DNA of 33,797 nucleotides from Bacteroidales bacterium (GCA_003141415.1 PLLX01000102.1:1-33797), one strand, 5' to 3'; shown: positions 15,861-24,337, counted from the first letter of the stretch. Program-made: numbers and translations. The notes: generated by a model not told the origin, from the letters alone.

Positions 15861-17131
15861 AACTCACCTCCTTTCAGATAAACAGCTGGTTTCATGCGTG
15901 ACAACCTTATAGCAGGCAGATAACCTGAGAGAAGACCAAAGATCAGGCATGAAATAAGTGCAGCAATAAAAACAAGGTAATTGAAAGAGAAAGACAATGG
16001 CACACTGCCCATGAAATTTACCCTGAGAGTCAGAGAATTGCCGAGGAACGCTACCACTAAGTATGACAGAATAATACCAATTACCCCACCTGTAAGAGTC
16101 ATCAGAATATTTTCAAATAAAAATTGTCCCCGCAACACCCTGCTGGCAGCTCCAAATGATTTTCTTACGGCGATCTCTTCTCCACGTTCATGGATTCTGG
16201 CGAAGTTCAATGCCATCAGATTTATTGCCGGAAGCAGAAGAAATGCCAAAGCATACATCAGGTATTTAAAGAGACTTGTACCCACTGAATACTCCTCAGG
16301 ATCACCATAACCTACCATCATTTTTTCAACCTGCGAATAGGGCCCTGAAAGGAAAACAGAATGTAGTGTATCAGCAGCATCAAGACGGGCAACCATCTCT
16401 TGTGCCTCATTCCTGATTGGACCAAATTGCTTTGAAGAATTTGCTTTAAAAGCAATTATGAATCCACCTAAATATTCTTCAGTTGGATCATTATTTTTAA
16501 TAAGTGTATATGGAAAATAGAGATCGCCCATTGCATTCTGAGCAGTTTTAGGAGGATCCTCAACAACACCTGTAACGACAAGATTCATGGAAGTATATCG
16601 AACTGTTTTTCCAAGAACATTTTCATCAGAACCGAAAAGAAGTTCTTTCAGTGAACGGGTTATAACAGCAAGATTTGAGCTTTTGGTCACTTCTTCTTTA
16701 TTATAAGGTCTCCCCTGCAGGAACTTATAGTCATACAAGTTCCAGTATTCAGCATCAGTCTGATTCTGTAGTTTTGACTGATATTTACCGTTGAATATAA
16801 ATTCCCAGGGTTGAGGTCCTGAATACATAGAAATAATATTTGCATTTTTTACGTTTTTCAGGTGATCCTCACAAAGTGACCGGCCACAACCTGATATACT
16901 AAAGCCACCAACTTTTTTCCCATTATGTGTTTCATGGACCGAAACCCGTTGGCAAAAGACTATTTTTTTAAGGTTTTTCTCCGGTCCGGATCCTGTTGTG
17001 ATTTTCGAAATTGTCATGCTGAAAATCATAACAAACATGATAGTCAGACTGATACCGAATAAACTCAGAAAAGTAAAGAGCTTATTCTGTGAAGCAACCT
17101 TTATAAATATCTTAAAATAATTTTTTAACAT
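15857..17131 (-). CDS. ABC transporter permease, FtsX/MacB family (first subunit)
   Basis: A 424-aa permease with an N-terminal helix (FTFLSLFGISLTIMFVMIFSM) and a periplasmic core domain (about 45-275, including YKFLQGRPYNKEEV, SNLAVITRSLKELLFG and VVTGVVEDPPKTAQNAMGD). Three C-terminal helices follow, with the FtsX coupling motif ARIHERGEEIAVRKSFGAAS just after the first. It ends RLSRMKPAVYLKGGEL, as is usual for the family. The core contains two cysteines close together (SGCGRSLC), uncommon in this domain. It follows the ATPase gene by 83 bp of repeat-like DNA and overlaps the next permease by 4 bp. Confidence 0.9.
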   Translation of the reverse strand: MLKNYFKIFIKVASQNKLFTFLSLFGISLTIMFVMIFSMTISKITTGSGPEKNLKKIVFCQRVSVHETHNGKKVGGFSISGCGRSLCEDHLKNVKNANIISMYSGPQPWEFIFNGKYQSKLQNQTDAEYWNLYDYKFLQGRPYNKEEVTKSSNLAVITRSLKELLFGSDENVLGKTVRYTSMNLVVTGVVEDPPKTAQNAMGDLYFPYTLIKNNDPTEEYLGGFIIAFKANSSKQFGPIRNEAQEMVARLDAADTLHSVFLSGPYSQVEKMMVGYGDPEEYSVGTSLFKYLMYALAFLLLPAINLMALNFARIHERGEEIAVRKSFGAASRVLRGQFLFENILMTLTGGVIGIILSYLVVAFLGNSLTLRVNFMGSVPLSFSFNYLVFIAALISCLIFGLLSGYLPAIRLSRMKPAVYLKGGEL

Positions 17132-17149
17132 CGTCGTATTAGTTTTTGC

Positions 17150-17213
17150 TTAACCTTAACCTTTGTCCACCGAAGCTTTAGCGAAGGTGGACTTAACCTT
17201 AACCTTAACCTCT
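17150..17213. repeat. TTAACC tandem repeats flanking a GTCCACC hairpin
   Basis: Several TTAACC units (17150-17162 and 17193-17212) surround a 28-nt dyad at 17165-17192 whose 7-bp arms are GTCCACC and GGTGGAC. It fills the 83-bp gap between the ATPase and first permease genes. It could form a stem in the operon mRNA and change the relative expression of the two, but there is no T-tract, so it is not an obvious terminator. Confidence 0.55.
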
Positions 17214-17214
17214 G

Positions 17215-17877
17215 TTAGCCAACCAGCCTGCCATCAAACAGCCTTACGATCCGATGAGTCGATTTGGCAATCATCTCATCGTGAGTTACCATAACTATAG
17301 TTGTACCTTTTGAATTCAGGTCAGCCAGAATACCGACTACCTCATGTCCGATTATACTATCAAGATTCCCGGTCGGTTCGTCGGCGAGAATGATCTTCGG
17401 ATCTCCTGCAACTGCACGTGCTATTGCAGCACGCTGGCATTGGCCTCCTGAGAGCTGAGACGGGTAATGCTGCATCCTGTTTACCAGACCGACTTTTTCT
17501 AGCGCTTCCATGACCCTCTTTTTGCGCTCTGCTTGCGGCGTTTTTCTGTAGATCAGAGGCAACTCAACATTATCATATACATTCAGCTCTTTGATAAGAT
17601 GAAAGCTCTGAAATATAAATCCTACAAGCTGGTTTCGCATCCTTGCTGTCTTTTTATCCTCATATGAAAGGATTTCGAGATTATTCAGATTGAGTTTGCC
17701 CTTATCAGGTTCATCAAGCAACCCGATTATATTCAGAAGAGTGCTTTTCCCACAACCGGATGGTCCCATAACAGAGACAAATTCTCCCTCTCTCACCTCA
17801 AAATTTATGTTATCAAGAGCAAGGGTTTCGATCTCTTTTGTCCTGTAAACTTTACTTATGTTCTCGAGTTTGATCAT
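17215..17877 (-). CDS. ABC transporter ATP-binding protein (MacB/LolD type)
   Basis: A 220-aa nucleotide-binding subunit of the MacB/LolD group. Walker A is GPSGCGKST (residues about 38-46), the Q-loop is FIFQSFHLI, the signature is LSGGQCQRAAIARA, Walker B is IILADEPTGNLD, and the switch histidine lies in VMVTHDE. The insert YRTKEIETLALDNINFEVREGEF is typical of ATPases that serve FtsX permeases. It should power the two permeases encoded just downstream. It comes 152 bp after the adaptor gene; the gap is filled by a palindromic repeat with no obvious promoter. Confidence 0.94.
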   Translation of the reverse strand: MIKLENISKVYRTKEIETLALDNINFEVREGEFVSVMGPSGCGKSTLLNIIGLLDEPDKGKLNLNNLEILSYEDKKTARMRNQLVGFIFQSFHLIKELNVYDNVELPLIYRKTPQAERKKRVMEALEKVGLVNRMQHYPSQLSGGQCQRAAIARAVAGDPKIILADEPTGNLDSIIGHEVVGILADLNSKGTTIVMVTHDEMIAKSTHRIVRLFDGRLVG

Positions 17878-17937
17878 AGTATATGTATTTGTAAATCAGT
17901 TAAATATTATTAAAACCGAACCCTTTTTACCTGGCTT

Positions 17938-18012
17938 TTTACCCCCTTGCCCCCCAAATGGGGGGTTAGGAGATTGTCTTCAAAGTCCCCACTTGGAGGA
18001 TTTAGGGGGTAG
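17938..18012. repeat. palindromic intergenic repeat, copy related to 30281-30357
   Basis: The copy reads TTACCCCCTTG, then the perfect arms CCCCCC-AAAT-GGGGGG (about 17950-17966), a 25-bp centre, then a second weaker dyad (GTCCCCACTTGGAGGAT) and the edge TTTAGGGGGTAG. The reverse complement of 30281-30357 has the same order: TTTTACCCCC, CCCCCCAAATGGGGGG, a spacer of similar length, a CCCCC-ACGT-GGGGG dyad, and TTTAGGGGG. The two are therefore copies of one element of about 75 bp with two hairpins. Confidence 0.72.
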
Positions 18013-18029
18013 AACAAGAGGTTGGGGGT

Positions 18030-19277
18030 CTACTTCCTCACCCTGATCTCCTCCCTACTGTATTTTTCAGCAATATCAGTCACTATCACTTTCTCTCCAG
18101 CCTGCAAGCCTTCCAGGACTTCGACATAATCAAAATTAGCATCACCAAAAAGAATTTTAGTTCTGTAAGCTTTGTTCCCTCTAACAACATACATCTCTTT
18201 ATACCCACGGTCTTTATAATAAGGACCATTGGTAAGCCTCAAAACATTATCCTTATACGAAATAACAACACGGATCTCCAGTTGCTGATCGGGACGAAGG
18301 TTGGCGATATCTCCTTTATCAATCCTTATCAGACATTCCATCATCCCCTGACTGACTGCCGGCATAATATTCTCAATACTTCCGGTCAGGTCCTTTCCCT
18401 GGTTACGTATATCAACTTTCTGGCCCGTAACAACTCTCCCTGCCCATGAATTGCTTATTGAACCTTTCAGCTTATAACTTGAAAAATCTGCGACACGTGC
18501 AATCTGCTGTCCCTCAGAAACGGATGCGCCGGGCTGATCAATAACCCAGCTTAAGTCGCCATTAAAAGGGGCTTTGACATAAGCCTGGTCAACAAGATCC
18601 TTTGCCTTAATTATCTTATTCTTCAGAATGTTTATCTCTGTTTCCAGCTCACGGATCCCGTTGTTTCTGGAATTTACCTGGTTGTTAAAGTTATACTTAG
18701 CCTGGTCGTTTTCCAGCTGTTCAATATCCCAGTCTGTTTTGGCTTTCTTTACATTATATGCCGGGCTTCCGCCCATTTTGTTAAGTGTTTCCTCTGCTTC
18801 ATATGCCAGTCTTGAATTTTCTACCTTTATCTCTTTAATCTTCCGGCTGAATTCAAAATCCTCCCTCAGTTGCTGCAGTTCAATTTTAAGTTTATCGATT
18901 CGTATGTTTTGCAGATCATATTCATTCTTTAGCATGTCCAGATCATTTTCAGCAAGTTTATTATTCAAAACAAGCAATGTATCTTTTGGAAATACTTTAT
19001 CCCCCGGCTTTTTAATAATCTTCACAATATTGCTCCGGAAGGGAGAAGTGATAATCTCCTCATAGACAGGAATAACATTACCAGATCCCTGAACAGTAAT
19101 CTGAATATCTCCTTTTTCAGAGATTGCGGTTGTTACCTGAGAAAGACTAACTGTTGGAATAAAAACACTTTTTAAGAAAAGCACAATTGCCAGCGGAACT
19201 AAAATAGCTATTGAAATAATCCCTATCTGCCTGATAAGTAATTTTCTTTTGTGCTCTTTTGAGACTGGACGGTCCAT
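18030..19277 (-). CDS. periplasmic adaptor (HlyD/MacA family) of the tripartite exporter
   Basis: A 415-aa membrane fusion protein. A basic cytoplasmic leader (MDRPVSKEHKRKLLIRQ) precedes one membrane helix (IISIAILVPLAIVLFLKSV). The lipoyl-like half (GDIQITVQGSGNVIPVYEEIITSPF, GDKVFPKDTLLVL), a long coiled-coil hairpin (about 105-235, LKNEYDLQNIRIDKLKIELQQL) and the returning lipoyl strand (AYVKAPFNGDLSWVIDQPGASVSEGQQIARV) follow, then beta-barrel and membrane-proximal domains. It should link the FtsX permeases to TolC. It has its own sigma-54 promoter and dyad, and its first 17 residues are 13 of 17 identical to the start of the TolC protein next to it. Confidence 0.93.
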   Translation of the reverse strand: MDRPVSKEHKRKLLIRQIGIISIAILVPLAIVLFLKSVFIPTVSLSQVTTAISEKGDIQITVQGSGNVIPVYEEIITSPFRSNIVKIIKKPGDKVFPKDTLLVLNNKLAENDLDMLKNEYDLQNIRIDKLKIELQQLREDFEFSRKIKEIKVENSRLAYEAEETLNKMGGSPAYNVKKAKTDWDIEQLENDQAKYNFNNQVNSRNNGIRELETEINILKNKIIKAKDLVDQAYVKAPFNGDLSWVIDQPGASVSEGQQIARVADFSSYKLKGSISNSWAGRVVTGQKVDIRNQGKDLTGSIENIMPAVSQGMMECLIRIDKGDIANLRPDQQLEIRVVISYKDNVLRLTNGPYYKDRGYKEMYVVRGNKAYRTKILFGDANFDYVEVLEGLQAGEKVIVTDIAEKYSREEIRVRK

Positions 19278-19310
19278 TTATTGAGATTTATTTCGAATGA
19301 TATTTTAAAA

Positions 19311-19327
19311 AACAATACTCATGCCAA
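19311..19327 (-). promoter_or_regulatory. sigma-54 promoter of the adaptor gene
   Basis: On the minus strand the sequence is TTGGCATGAGTATTGTT, compared with the consensus TGGCACG-N4-TTGCW. The GG of the -24 box and the TTG of the -12 box have the right spacing; the -12 box reads TTGTT in place of TTGCT. The expected start of transcription is about 22 nt before the ATG at 19277. The copy before tolC (20975-20991) shares the first 15 of 17 bases. Confidence 0.78.
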
Positions 19328-19379
19328 TAATATATAATCCATATAATCTGATAATTAGAAATCATACTGGTTGTTTTTC

Positions 19380-19406
19380 TGTCTCAGAATGATACAACTC
19401 TGGACA
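19380..19406. promoter_or_regulatory. 27-bp dyad, likely binding site for the NtrC-type regulator (adaptor copy)
   Basis: The site begins TGTCTCAGAAT and ends CTGGACA; the outer arms TGTCyCA / TGrGACA are inverted repeats. It is 23 of 27 identical to the copy at 21044-21070 and lies exactly 52 bp from the edge of the sigma-54 promoter, as that copy does. Its centre falls near -90, a usual place for enhancer-binding sites. It lies only 8 bp after the tolC stop codon. Confidence 0.68.
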
Positions 19407-19413
19407 CATAATA

Positions 19414-20940
19414 TTATTGAAGCAGTTTATCATAATCAGTTTCTAGTGGTTCCCTTTTTATGAAGTCGAAAAGAGTGAGACTCCTGATGTTAAAGAAAAA
19501 GCTCCAGTAATCCTGCAAGGCCTGGACATATGCCCTTTTATTCTGGTCCTTTCTGCTGTCTGCATCATTCAGGTCGAGTACTGCAATCTTACCTATGAGA
19601 AAACGCTGCTTTGTCACTTCATATCTTTTCATGGCAACGGTATCAGATTTTGCAGCAATTGCAACCTGGTATTTCTGAAGGTTAAACTGTTCTACATCGA
19701 GAAAAAGATTCTGCTGGAAATCCACTAATGCCTGATTTGCCTGAACCTGTGCCAGTTCGAGGCTCGATTTTGCCATCTGGTATCTACCCTTACCCAGGCC
19801 CCAGTCAAGTATAGGTAAAGTAAATTGCATGCTTACTAATTGTGAGTTACTAAGATTGTTATAAGCAGTTTCAACAGTTGGTGCCTGCTGTGAATAACCC
19901 AGAGATGCTGAAATGCTTGCATTTAGTCCCTTTGAAGCTCTTGCCTGGGCCTCATTGCTCTGTGCATTTAGAACATTGATCTGCTGATTAAGAATATCAG
20001 GGTTGTTTTGAAGTGCCAGATCAAGTACTTCCTTCATATCAACCTGCAAGTCGGGTATATCTTCGGGCAGAATTAGTTCAAGTCTTACATTTTCGTTGTA
20101 TCCGAGAAATGATCTCAGCCGGATCTCCTTATCACGCAAATTCATATCTGCCTGTTTTCTCGCTGTTTCCGCATTCAGCCATGAAAGTTGCATCTCCAAA
20201 AGTTCATCCTCAGCAATGGTTCCCAACTGGTACCTTCCCTTTGCGATCCTGAACAGAGTATCTGCATTGGAATAGTTCATTTCTGCAATCTGCTTATTAA
20301 TTTGTGCCAGAGCAAGTGAAAAAAAATTCATTACAGCGCTAATATGAACTCCTTCAATATTTGAAAGATAAGTTTTCCTGGCTGCGTTGTATTTTACAGG
20401 CTCGATCTTCTTTTGCCATCTTAATGTGTTATACTGCCTTATTGGCTGAGTAATATGAATATAAGCAGGATCGGAAATATAATTTACAGGAAGCCTTAAT
20501 GCAATATCCTTATAAAGAGTCAGGTCTGAACTCAATGCAATTACTGTACCGGTCAACCCTATGTTCTGGGAAAGAGACAGGGTTCCCATGGTGCTTATTG
20601 TATTTTTTGGCGTATAAATATATTGATCTGTGCCAGAATCGTAAACTTTCGTGAGCCCATTGCTGAAATCCGGAGTAATACCTGACAATGTGAGTGATGG
20701 CAAGTACTGTGCCTGGAATGATCTGTACTCCCAGTAACTGGTGCGGAACCTGTGTTTTGCAATCAAAGCATTAGGTGATTGCTCCTCGGCTAGTTTAATA
20801 ACCTCCTCAAAAGTCAGCTTCTTGACTTCCTGTGCCAGCATTTCCTTCGAAGAAAATAGAAGTATAACTATAAATGAAACCAGACTTAATTTCCTTACCG
20901 AAAGTTTTCTTTTATGCTCTTTTAAGACCGGACGATCCAT
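19414..20940 (-). CDS. TolC-family outer membrane efflux protein
   Basis: A 508-aa outer membrane factor. The start is set at the ATG at 20940 (MDRPVLKEHKRKL); a TTG at 20979 is in frame but overlaps the sigma-54 promoter, so it cannot be used. The signal peptide is unusual, with about 20 basic residues before the hydrophobic core (LVSFIVILLF) and likely cleavage before QEVKK. Two OEP repeats follow (LTFEEVIKLAEEQSPNALIAKHRFRT and, for the second half, MKEVLDLALQNNPDILNQQINV), with long alpha-helices and LGLGKGRYQ-like turns of the channel hairpins. It forms the outer membrane exit of the exporter and is the first gene of the locus. Confidence 0.92.
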   Translation of the reverse strand: MDRPVLKEHKRKLSVRKLSLVSFIVILLFSSKEMLAQEVKKLTFEEVIKLAEEQSPNALIAKHRFRTSYWEYRSFQAQYLPSLTLSGITPDFSNGLTKVYDSGTDQYIYTPKNTISTMGTLSLSQNIGLTGTVIALSSDLTLYKDIALRLPVNYISDPAYIHITQPIRQYNTLRWQKKIEPVKYNAARKTYLSNIEGVHISAVMNFFSLALAQINKQIAEMNYSNADTLFRIAKGRYQLGTIAEDELLEMQLSWLNAETARKQADMNLRDKEIRLRSFLGYNENVRLELILPEDIPDLQVDMKEVLDLALQNNPDILNQQINVLNAQSNEAQARASKGLNASISASLGYSQQAPTVETAYNNLSNSQLVSMQFTLPILDWGLGKGRYQMAKSSLELAQVQANQALVDFQQNLFLDVEQFNLQKYQVAIAAKSDTVAMKRYEVTKQRFLIGKIAVLDLNDADSRKDQNKRAYVQALQDYWSFFFNIRSLTLFDFIKREPLETDYDKLLQ

Positions 20941-20974
20941 ATAATAAGACGTAATTCGTATAAGGCTATATGAA

Positions 20975-20991
20975 GTCAATACTCATGCCAA
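20975..20991 (-). promoter_or_regulatory. sigma-54 promoter of the tolC gene
   Basis: On the minus strand the sequence is TTGGCATGAGTATTGAC, with a TGGCATG -24 element, four bases, and a TTGAC -12 element, compared with TGGCACG-N4-TTGCW. Transcription should start about 23 nt before the ATG at 20940. Element and spacing are nearly the same as in the adaptor copy. Confidence 0.78.
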
Positions 20992-21043
20992 TAATGTATA
21001 ATCCAGATTATATGATACTTAGAATTATCTATAAATTAATCTG

Positions 21044-21070
21044 TGTCTCAGAATAATACACTTGTGGACA
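21044..21070. promoter_or_regulatory. 27-bp dyad, likely binding site for the NtrC-type regulator (tolC copy)
   Basis: The site begins TGTCTCAGAAT and ends TTGTGGACA, with the same TGTCyCA / TGrGACA outer arms as the adaptor copy and inner AA/TT pairs that also match. It is 52 bp from the tolC sigma-54 promoter. No further copy was noticed in the window, so the site is specific to this locus as far as can be seen. Confidence 0.68.
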
Positions 21071-21135
21071 GTCATTAGGATGTAGAAGTTGGAAAGCGTA
21101 ACTTATAAAATAGGAGTCTTAAATGTTTATAAAAT

Positions 21136-21984
21136 TTAGCATTTAAGTAAAAATGGCATATTCAATCTTTTATAATTGTTTTCAGCAAGGGGATTATAGC
21201 TTATGAACTCAATTGGAATTTGACAGTCGATTTCGAGTACAAATCTCACACATGCATTCTTGTTCTCTTCAGTATCGGTAATGCCTTTTATCATAGGGAT
21301 TCGGACAAGAACAGGTTTACCTGATTTTGCAATGTATCTGAAGTTTTCTTTGATAATTTCGTTGGATTTGCCTGTATAGTGTATGTGTTGCGTCATGTCA
21401 AAAATCTTCATATCAATAATAAACAGATCCAGATAATCTGAAATACTGACAATTGCATCTCTTTCACAGAAGAGACAGGTTTCAATCGCTGTATGAATTT
21501 TCCTTTTCCTGCAGGCTTTCAGAATTGCCATTGAAAAATCAGGTTGGTAAAGAGGTTCTCCACCGGTTAGTGTAACGCCACCCCCTGATATCTGGTAATA
21601 CAAAATGTCTTTTGCAATTTCATTTACTACATCAGATAGGCTGGTTGTTGATCCTGTAAATTGTATTGCACCGGAAGGGCATATTTTTACACAATCACCT
21701 GATATATCGCATAATTTCTGATCAATATTTATATGTGGTTCAGCATCCTGAATAAGCTCTAAAGCATTATTTGGACAACCCAGGACGCAATTGCCACAGG
21801 CAATACAAAGATTTTTATCATACCAGAGTGAAATGTCTGAACTTATTCCCTCCGGGCTATGGCACCAGATACAGCTAAGAGGACATCCTTTCAGAAATAC
21901 CGAGGTTCGGATTCCTGGTCCATCATGGACAGAAAACCTTTTCACTTTGAAAATAGTTCCTGTGCTTTCAGTTGTTTTCTCCAT
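21136..21984 (-). CDS. glycyl radical enzyme activase (radical SAM, PflA family)
   Basis: A 282-aa activating enzyme. The radical-SAM motif is Cys34-x3-Cys38-x2-Cys41 in KGCPLSCIWCHSPEG, after the FSVHDGPGIRTSVF lead-in, and a SAM-binding GGEP lies at about 141-144. Between them is a ferredoxin insert typical of non-PFL activases: the first cluster uses Cys60, 63, 66 and 70. The second shows Cys92, Ser95, Cys98 and Cys102, so one usual cysteine is serine. The enzyme should cleave SAM to place a radical on Gly763 of the neighbouring glycyl radical enzyme. The C-terminus (MPFLLKC) is slightly short. It overlaps the enzyme gene by 17 bp. Confidence 0.93.
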   Translation of the reverse strand: MEKTTESTGTIFKVKRFSVHDGPGIRTSVFLKGCPLSCIWCHSPEGISSDISLWYDKNLCIACGNCVLGCPNNALELIQDAEPHINIDQKLCDISGDCVKICPSGAIQFTGSTTSLSDVVNEIAKDILYYQISGGGVTLTGGEPLYQPDFSMAILKACRKRKIHTAIETCLFCERDAIVSISDYLDLFIIDMKIFDMTQHIHYTGKSNEIIKENFRYIAKSGKPVLVRIPMIKGITDTEENKNACVRFVLEIDCQIPIEFISYNPLAENNYKRLNMPFLLKC

Positions 21985-24337
21985 GTGTGGTCCTTTTGAT
22001 TATCTCATCCTGCAAATCTTCATCAAGTTCTGTAAAATAAGCTGTATAACCAGCCACTCTTATAGTCAGTCCCCTGTAGGATTCAGGATCAGCTTTCGCA
22101 TTTATTAATTCCTGTGCCGTTACGACGTTGAACTGGACATGATTAACCGGAAGGCATACGAATGATTTAAGCAGTGAAGCAAACTTTTCTCTGTCAGAGT
22201 GATTATCGAAAAAAGAGGGAAGAAATTTCATATTAAGAAGCGTTCCATTGGTTGCCAGGTGAGAAGGTATCCTGCTGACTGAATTCAAAACTGCAGTAGG
22301 ACCCAGCTTATCGCGTCCATACATTGGTGACATTCCTCCATCTGCAAGGGGAGTCTGAGCAAATCTGCCATCAGGGGTTGCTCCAACATTCTGTCCCATT
22401 GGCACATGTACCGATACAGTATAAAGCCCCATGTGAAAGCCTCCACCCCTGAAGTTCCTGTATTGTTTTATCTTACTTGCAAAATAGGTTACCAACTTTG
22501 CCCCAAGTTCATCTACCCATGCAATATCGTTACCGTATTTTGGTATACGGTTTATACAAAGTTGTCTTAATGTTTCATTGCCGTAAAAATTATTCCTTAA
22601 TGCATTAAGCAATGTCTCCTTTTTAATGAATTTGTCATCAAACACCAGGTTTTTAACGACGGCTAAGCTGTCAGCTATATTTGCTACCTGAATTGCCTGT
22701 ATTCCCGACATATTATATTTTGCACCTCCTTCAGTCACGTCTTTACCAATAGTCAGGCAATCATCGACAACACTTGACAGGAATGGTGACGGAAGATGTG
22801 ATTGATGAGATTTCTCAACTGCGCCACAGGCAAGGATCATCTTTTCTATAAAAAAATCTATTTGTTTTTTATATGCGCTTTCAAACGATCTATAATCGAT
22901 GTAATTATCCAGAGAACCTGTTTTTAAGCCAATCTGTTTACCAGATAACAGGCATTTGCCATCGTTCAGTGTCAATTCAAGTACTTTCACCATATTAAAC
23001 ATTGCTGCGTCACTCCAGCCCAGATAATTACCCTGGGTGCTAAGTTCAACACAACCAACAAGGGCATAATCCATACAATCGTCGTGATCTATACCAATGG
23101 TTTTTAAAGCAGGTATAATACTTTCATCATTAACGATCTGAGGCATCCCATTGCCCAGACCTATGACCCGCGTGCATTCAGTTATAAACTCATCAGGAGA
23201 ATTCTTATGAAGACGGGCTGTAATATTTGGTTGCGGTAACCTGATATGATCCTGAGTTTTCAGAATCAGGTAAGACAATTCATTTGTAGCGTCAACTCCA
23301 TTTTTCGTTTGTCCTCCAATAGTTACATTAAACCCGATGGGAAAACCTGCAAAGTACTTAGCGCTGTGTGCATTGCGCATATAGACAATCTGGTTGAATT
23401 TAATAAATAATGCATCCAGCAACTCAATAGCTTTCTCAGAATCTATTCTTCCCGATTCAATATCGTTTTTATAAAATTGGTACAGATATTGATCTAACCG
23501 TCCCGGAGAGAATGAAGAGGCATTCGATTCCATATGGAGGATTACAAAGAGAAACCAGACAGATTGCAAAGCCTCTCTGAAAGTTTCAGGAGGATTATCT
23601 GACAATCTTTTACATATAACTGCAATTTCTTCAAGATTCATTCTCAAAGCGTCCTTATTCTGATTTTTAGCCATATCTGAAGCCAGTGCACCAAAACGGT
23701 AGATAAACTTACATGCTGCGTCAAGAGCCTTGACAACACTTTTATAGAATACTTTCCGGTCATCTGGAGCTGATGAAAGATTCTCTTGAGCAATTTTCAA
23801 CAAACCGGCGGGACCGAATCTGAGCCAATCTTCAACTTTGGGGCATATGTGACCCTGCGCATGATCTTTCTGATTAATTTTTACTACTTTTTCAATTGCG
23901 GATATTTCTTTTCCATAAGATCTGTAAATATCATCTTCCAGTGTTTTCCCGCGCCAGTAAGGTTCAATTAAATCTTTGAAACAAGAGATATCATTTTGTC
24001 TCACAGCGAAAGGATCCTGTGGTCTGACGGGCAGAGTCTCAATCTCATTAACCAGCCAGTTAAGACCAGCTTCAGGAAATACAACCCCTGCCCTGTTGTC
24101 TGGTGTCCGGTTACCAACTATAAGCTCTTCCGGATCTATTGCTATAGACATTTCTGAGAGCGATCGGGCTAATGATTCAGCTCGTTTTAATATTACAGGA
24201 AGGTCCTCATTTTCCTTATAAACCTTTGTGATTATTTTAGCCTGTTCGATTGACAGATACCGGACTGCGGTTAAAGTCTTATTCTTAAGAGAAAGAATCC
24301 TTTCAGATGGTTTTAGATTTTGAAATTCAGGTATCAT
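21968..24337 (-). CDS. glycyl radical enzyme (PFL/dehydratase superfamily), substrate unknown
   Basis: A 789-aa enzyme. The thiyl radical cysteine is Cys429 with the acid/base Glu431 two residues on (YALVGCVELS), which marks the dehydratase/lyase branch; pyruvate formate-lyase has two adjacent cysteines instead. The glycyl radical site is Gly763 in IRVAGYTAYF near the C-terminus. Other family blocks are IRLPQPNITARLHKNSP, the ATPDGR...PLADGGMSP loop and GPTAVLNSVSR. The GCVELSTQG...GWSDAA sequence does not match the GCVEP forms I associate with choline, glycerol or isethionate enzymes, so the substrate is open. No microcompartment genes are nearby. It is oxygen-sensitive by nature and thus indicates anaerobic growth. 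Confidence 0.92.
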   Translation of the reverse strand: MIPEFQNLKPSERILSLKNKTLTAVRYLSIEQAKIITKVYKENEDLPVILKRAESLARSLSEMSIAIDPEELIVGNRTPDNRAGVVFPEAGLNWLVNEIETLPVRPQDPFAVRQNDISCFKDLIEPYWRGKTLEDDIYRSYGKEISAIEKVVKINQKDHAQGHICPKVEDWLRFGPAGLLKIAQENLSSAPDDRKVFYKSVVKALDAACKFIYRFGALASDMAKNQNKDALRMNLEEIAVICKRLSDNPPETFREALQSVWFLFVILHMESNASSFSPGRLDQYLYQFYKNDIESGRIDSEKAIELLDALFIKFNQIVYMRNAHSAKYFAGFPIGFNVTIGGQTKNGVDATNELSYLILKTQDHIRLPQPNITARLHKNSPDEFITECTRVIGLGNGMPQIVNDESIIPALKTIGIDHDDCMDYALVGCVELSTQGNYLGWSDAAMFNMVKVLELTLNDGKCLLSGKQIGLKTGSLDNYIDYRSFESAYKKQIDFFIEKMILACGAVEKSHQSHLPSPFLSSVVDDCLTIGKDVTEGGAKYNMSGIQAIQVANIADSLAVVKNLVFDDKFIKKETLLNALRNNFYGNETLRQLCINRIPKYGNDIAWVDELGAKLVTYFASKIKQYRNFRGGGFHMGLYTVSVHVPMGQNVGATPDGRFAQTPLADGGMSPMYGRDKLGPTAVLNSVSRIPSHLATNGTLLNMKFLPSFFDNHSDREKFASLLKSFVCLPVNHVQFNVVTAQELINAKADPESYRGLTIRVAGYTAYFTELDEDLQDEIIKRTTHGENN

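Noticed and set aside
20941-20979. Upstream TTG start for the TolC protein
   Set aside because: It lies within the sigma-54 promoter and before the expected transcription start; the ATG at 20940 matches the adaptor's N-terminus.
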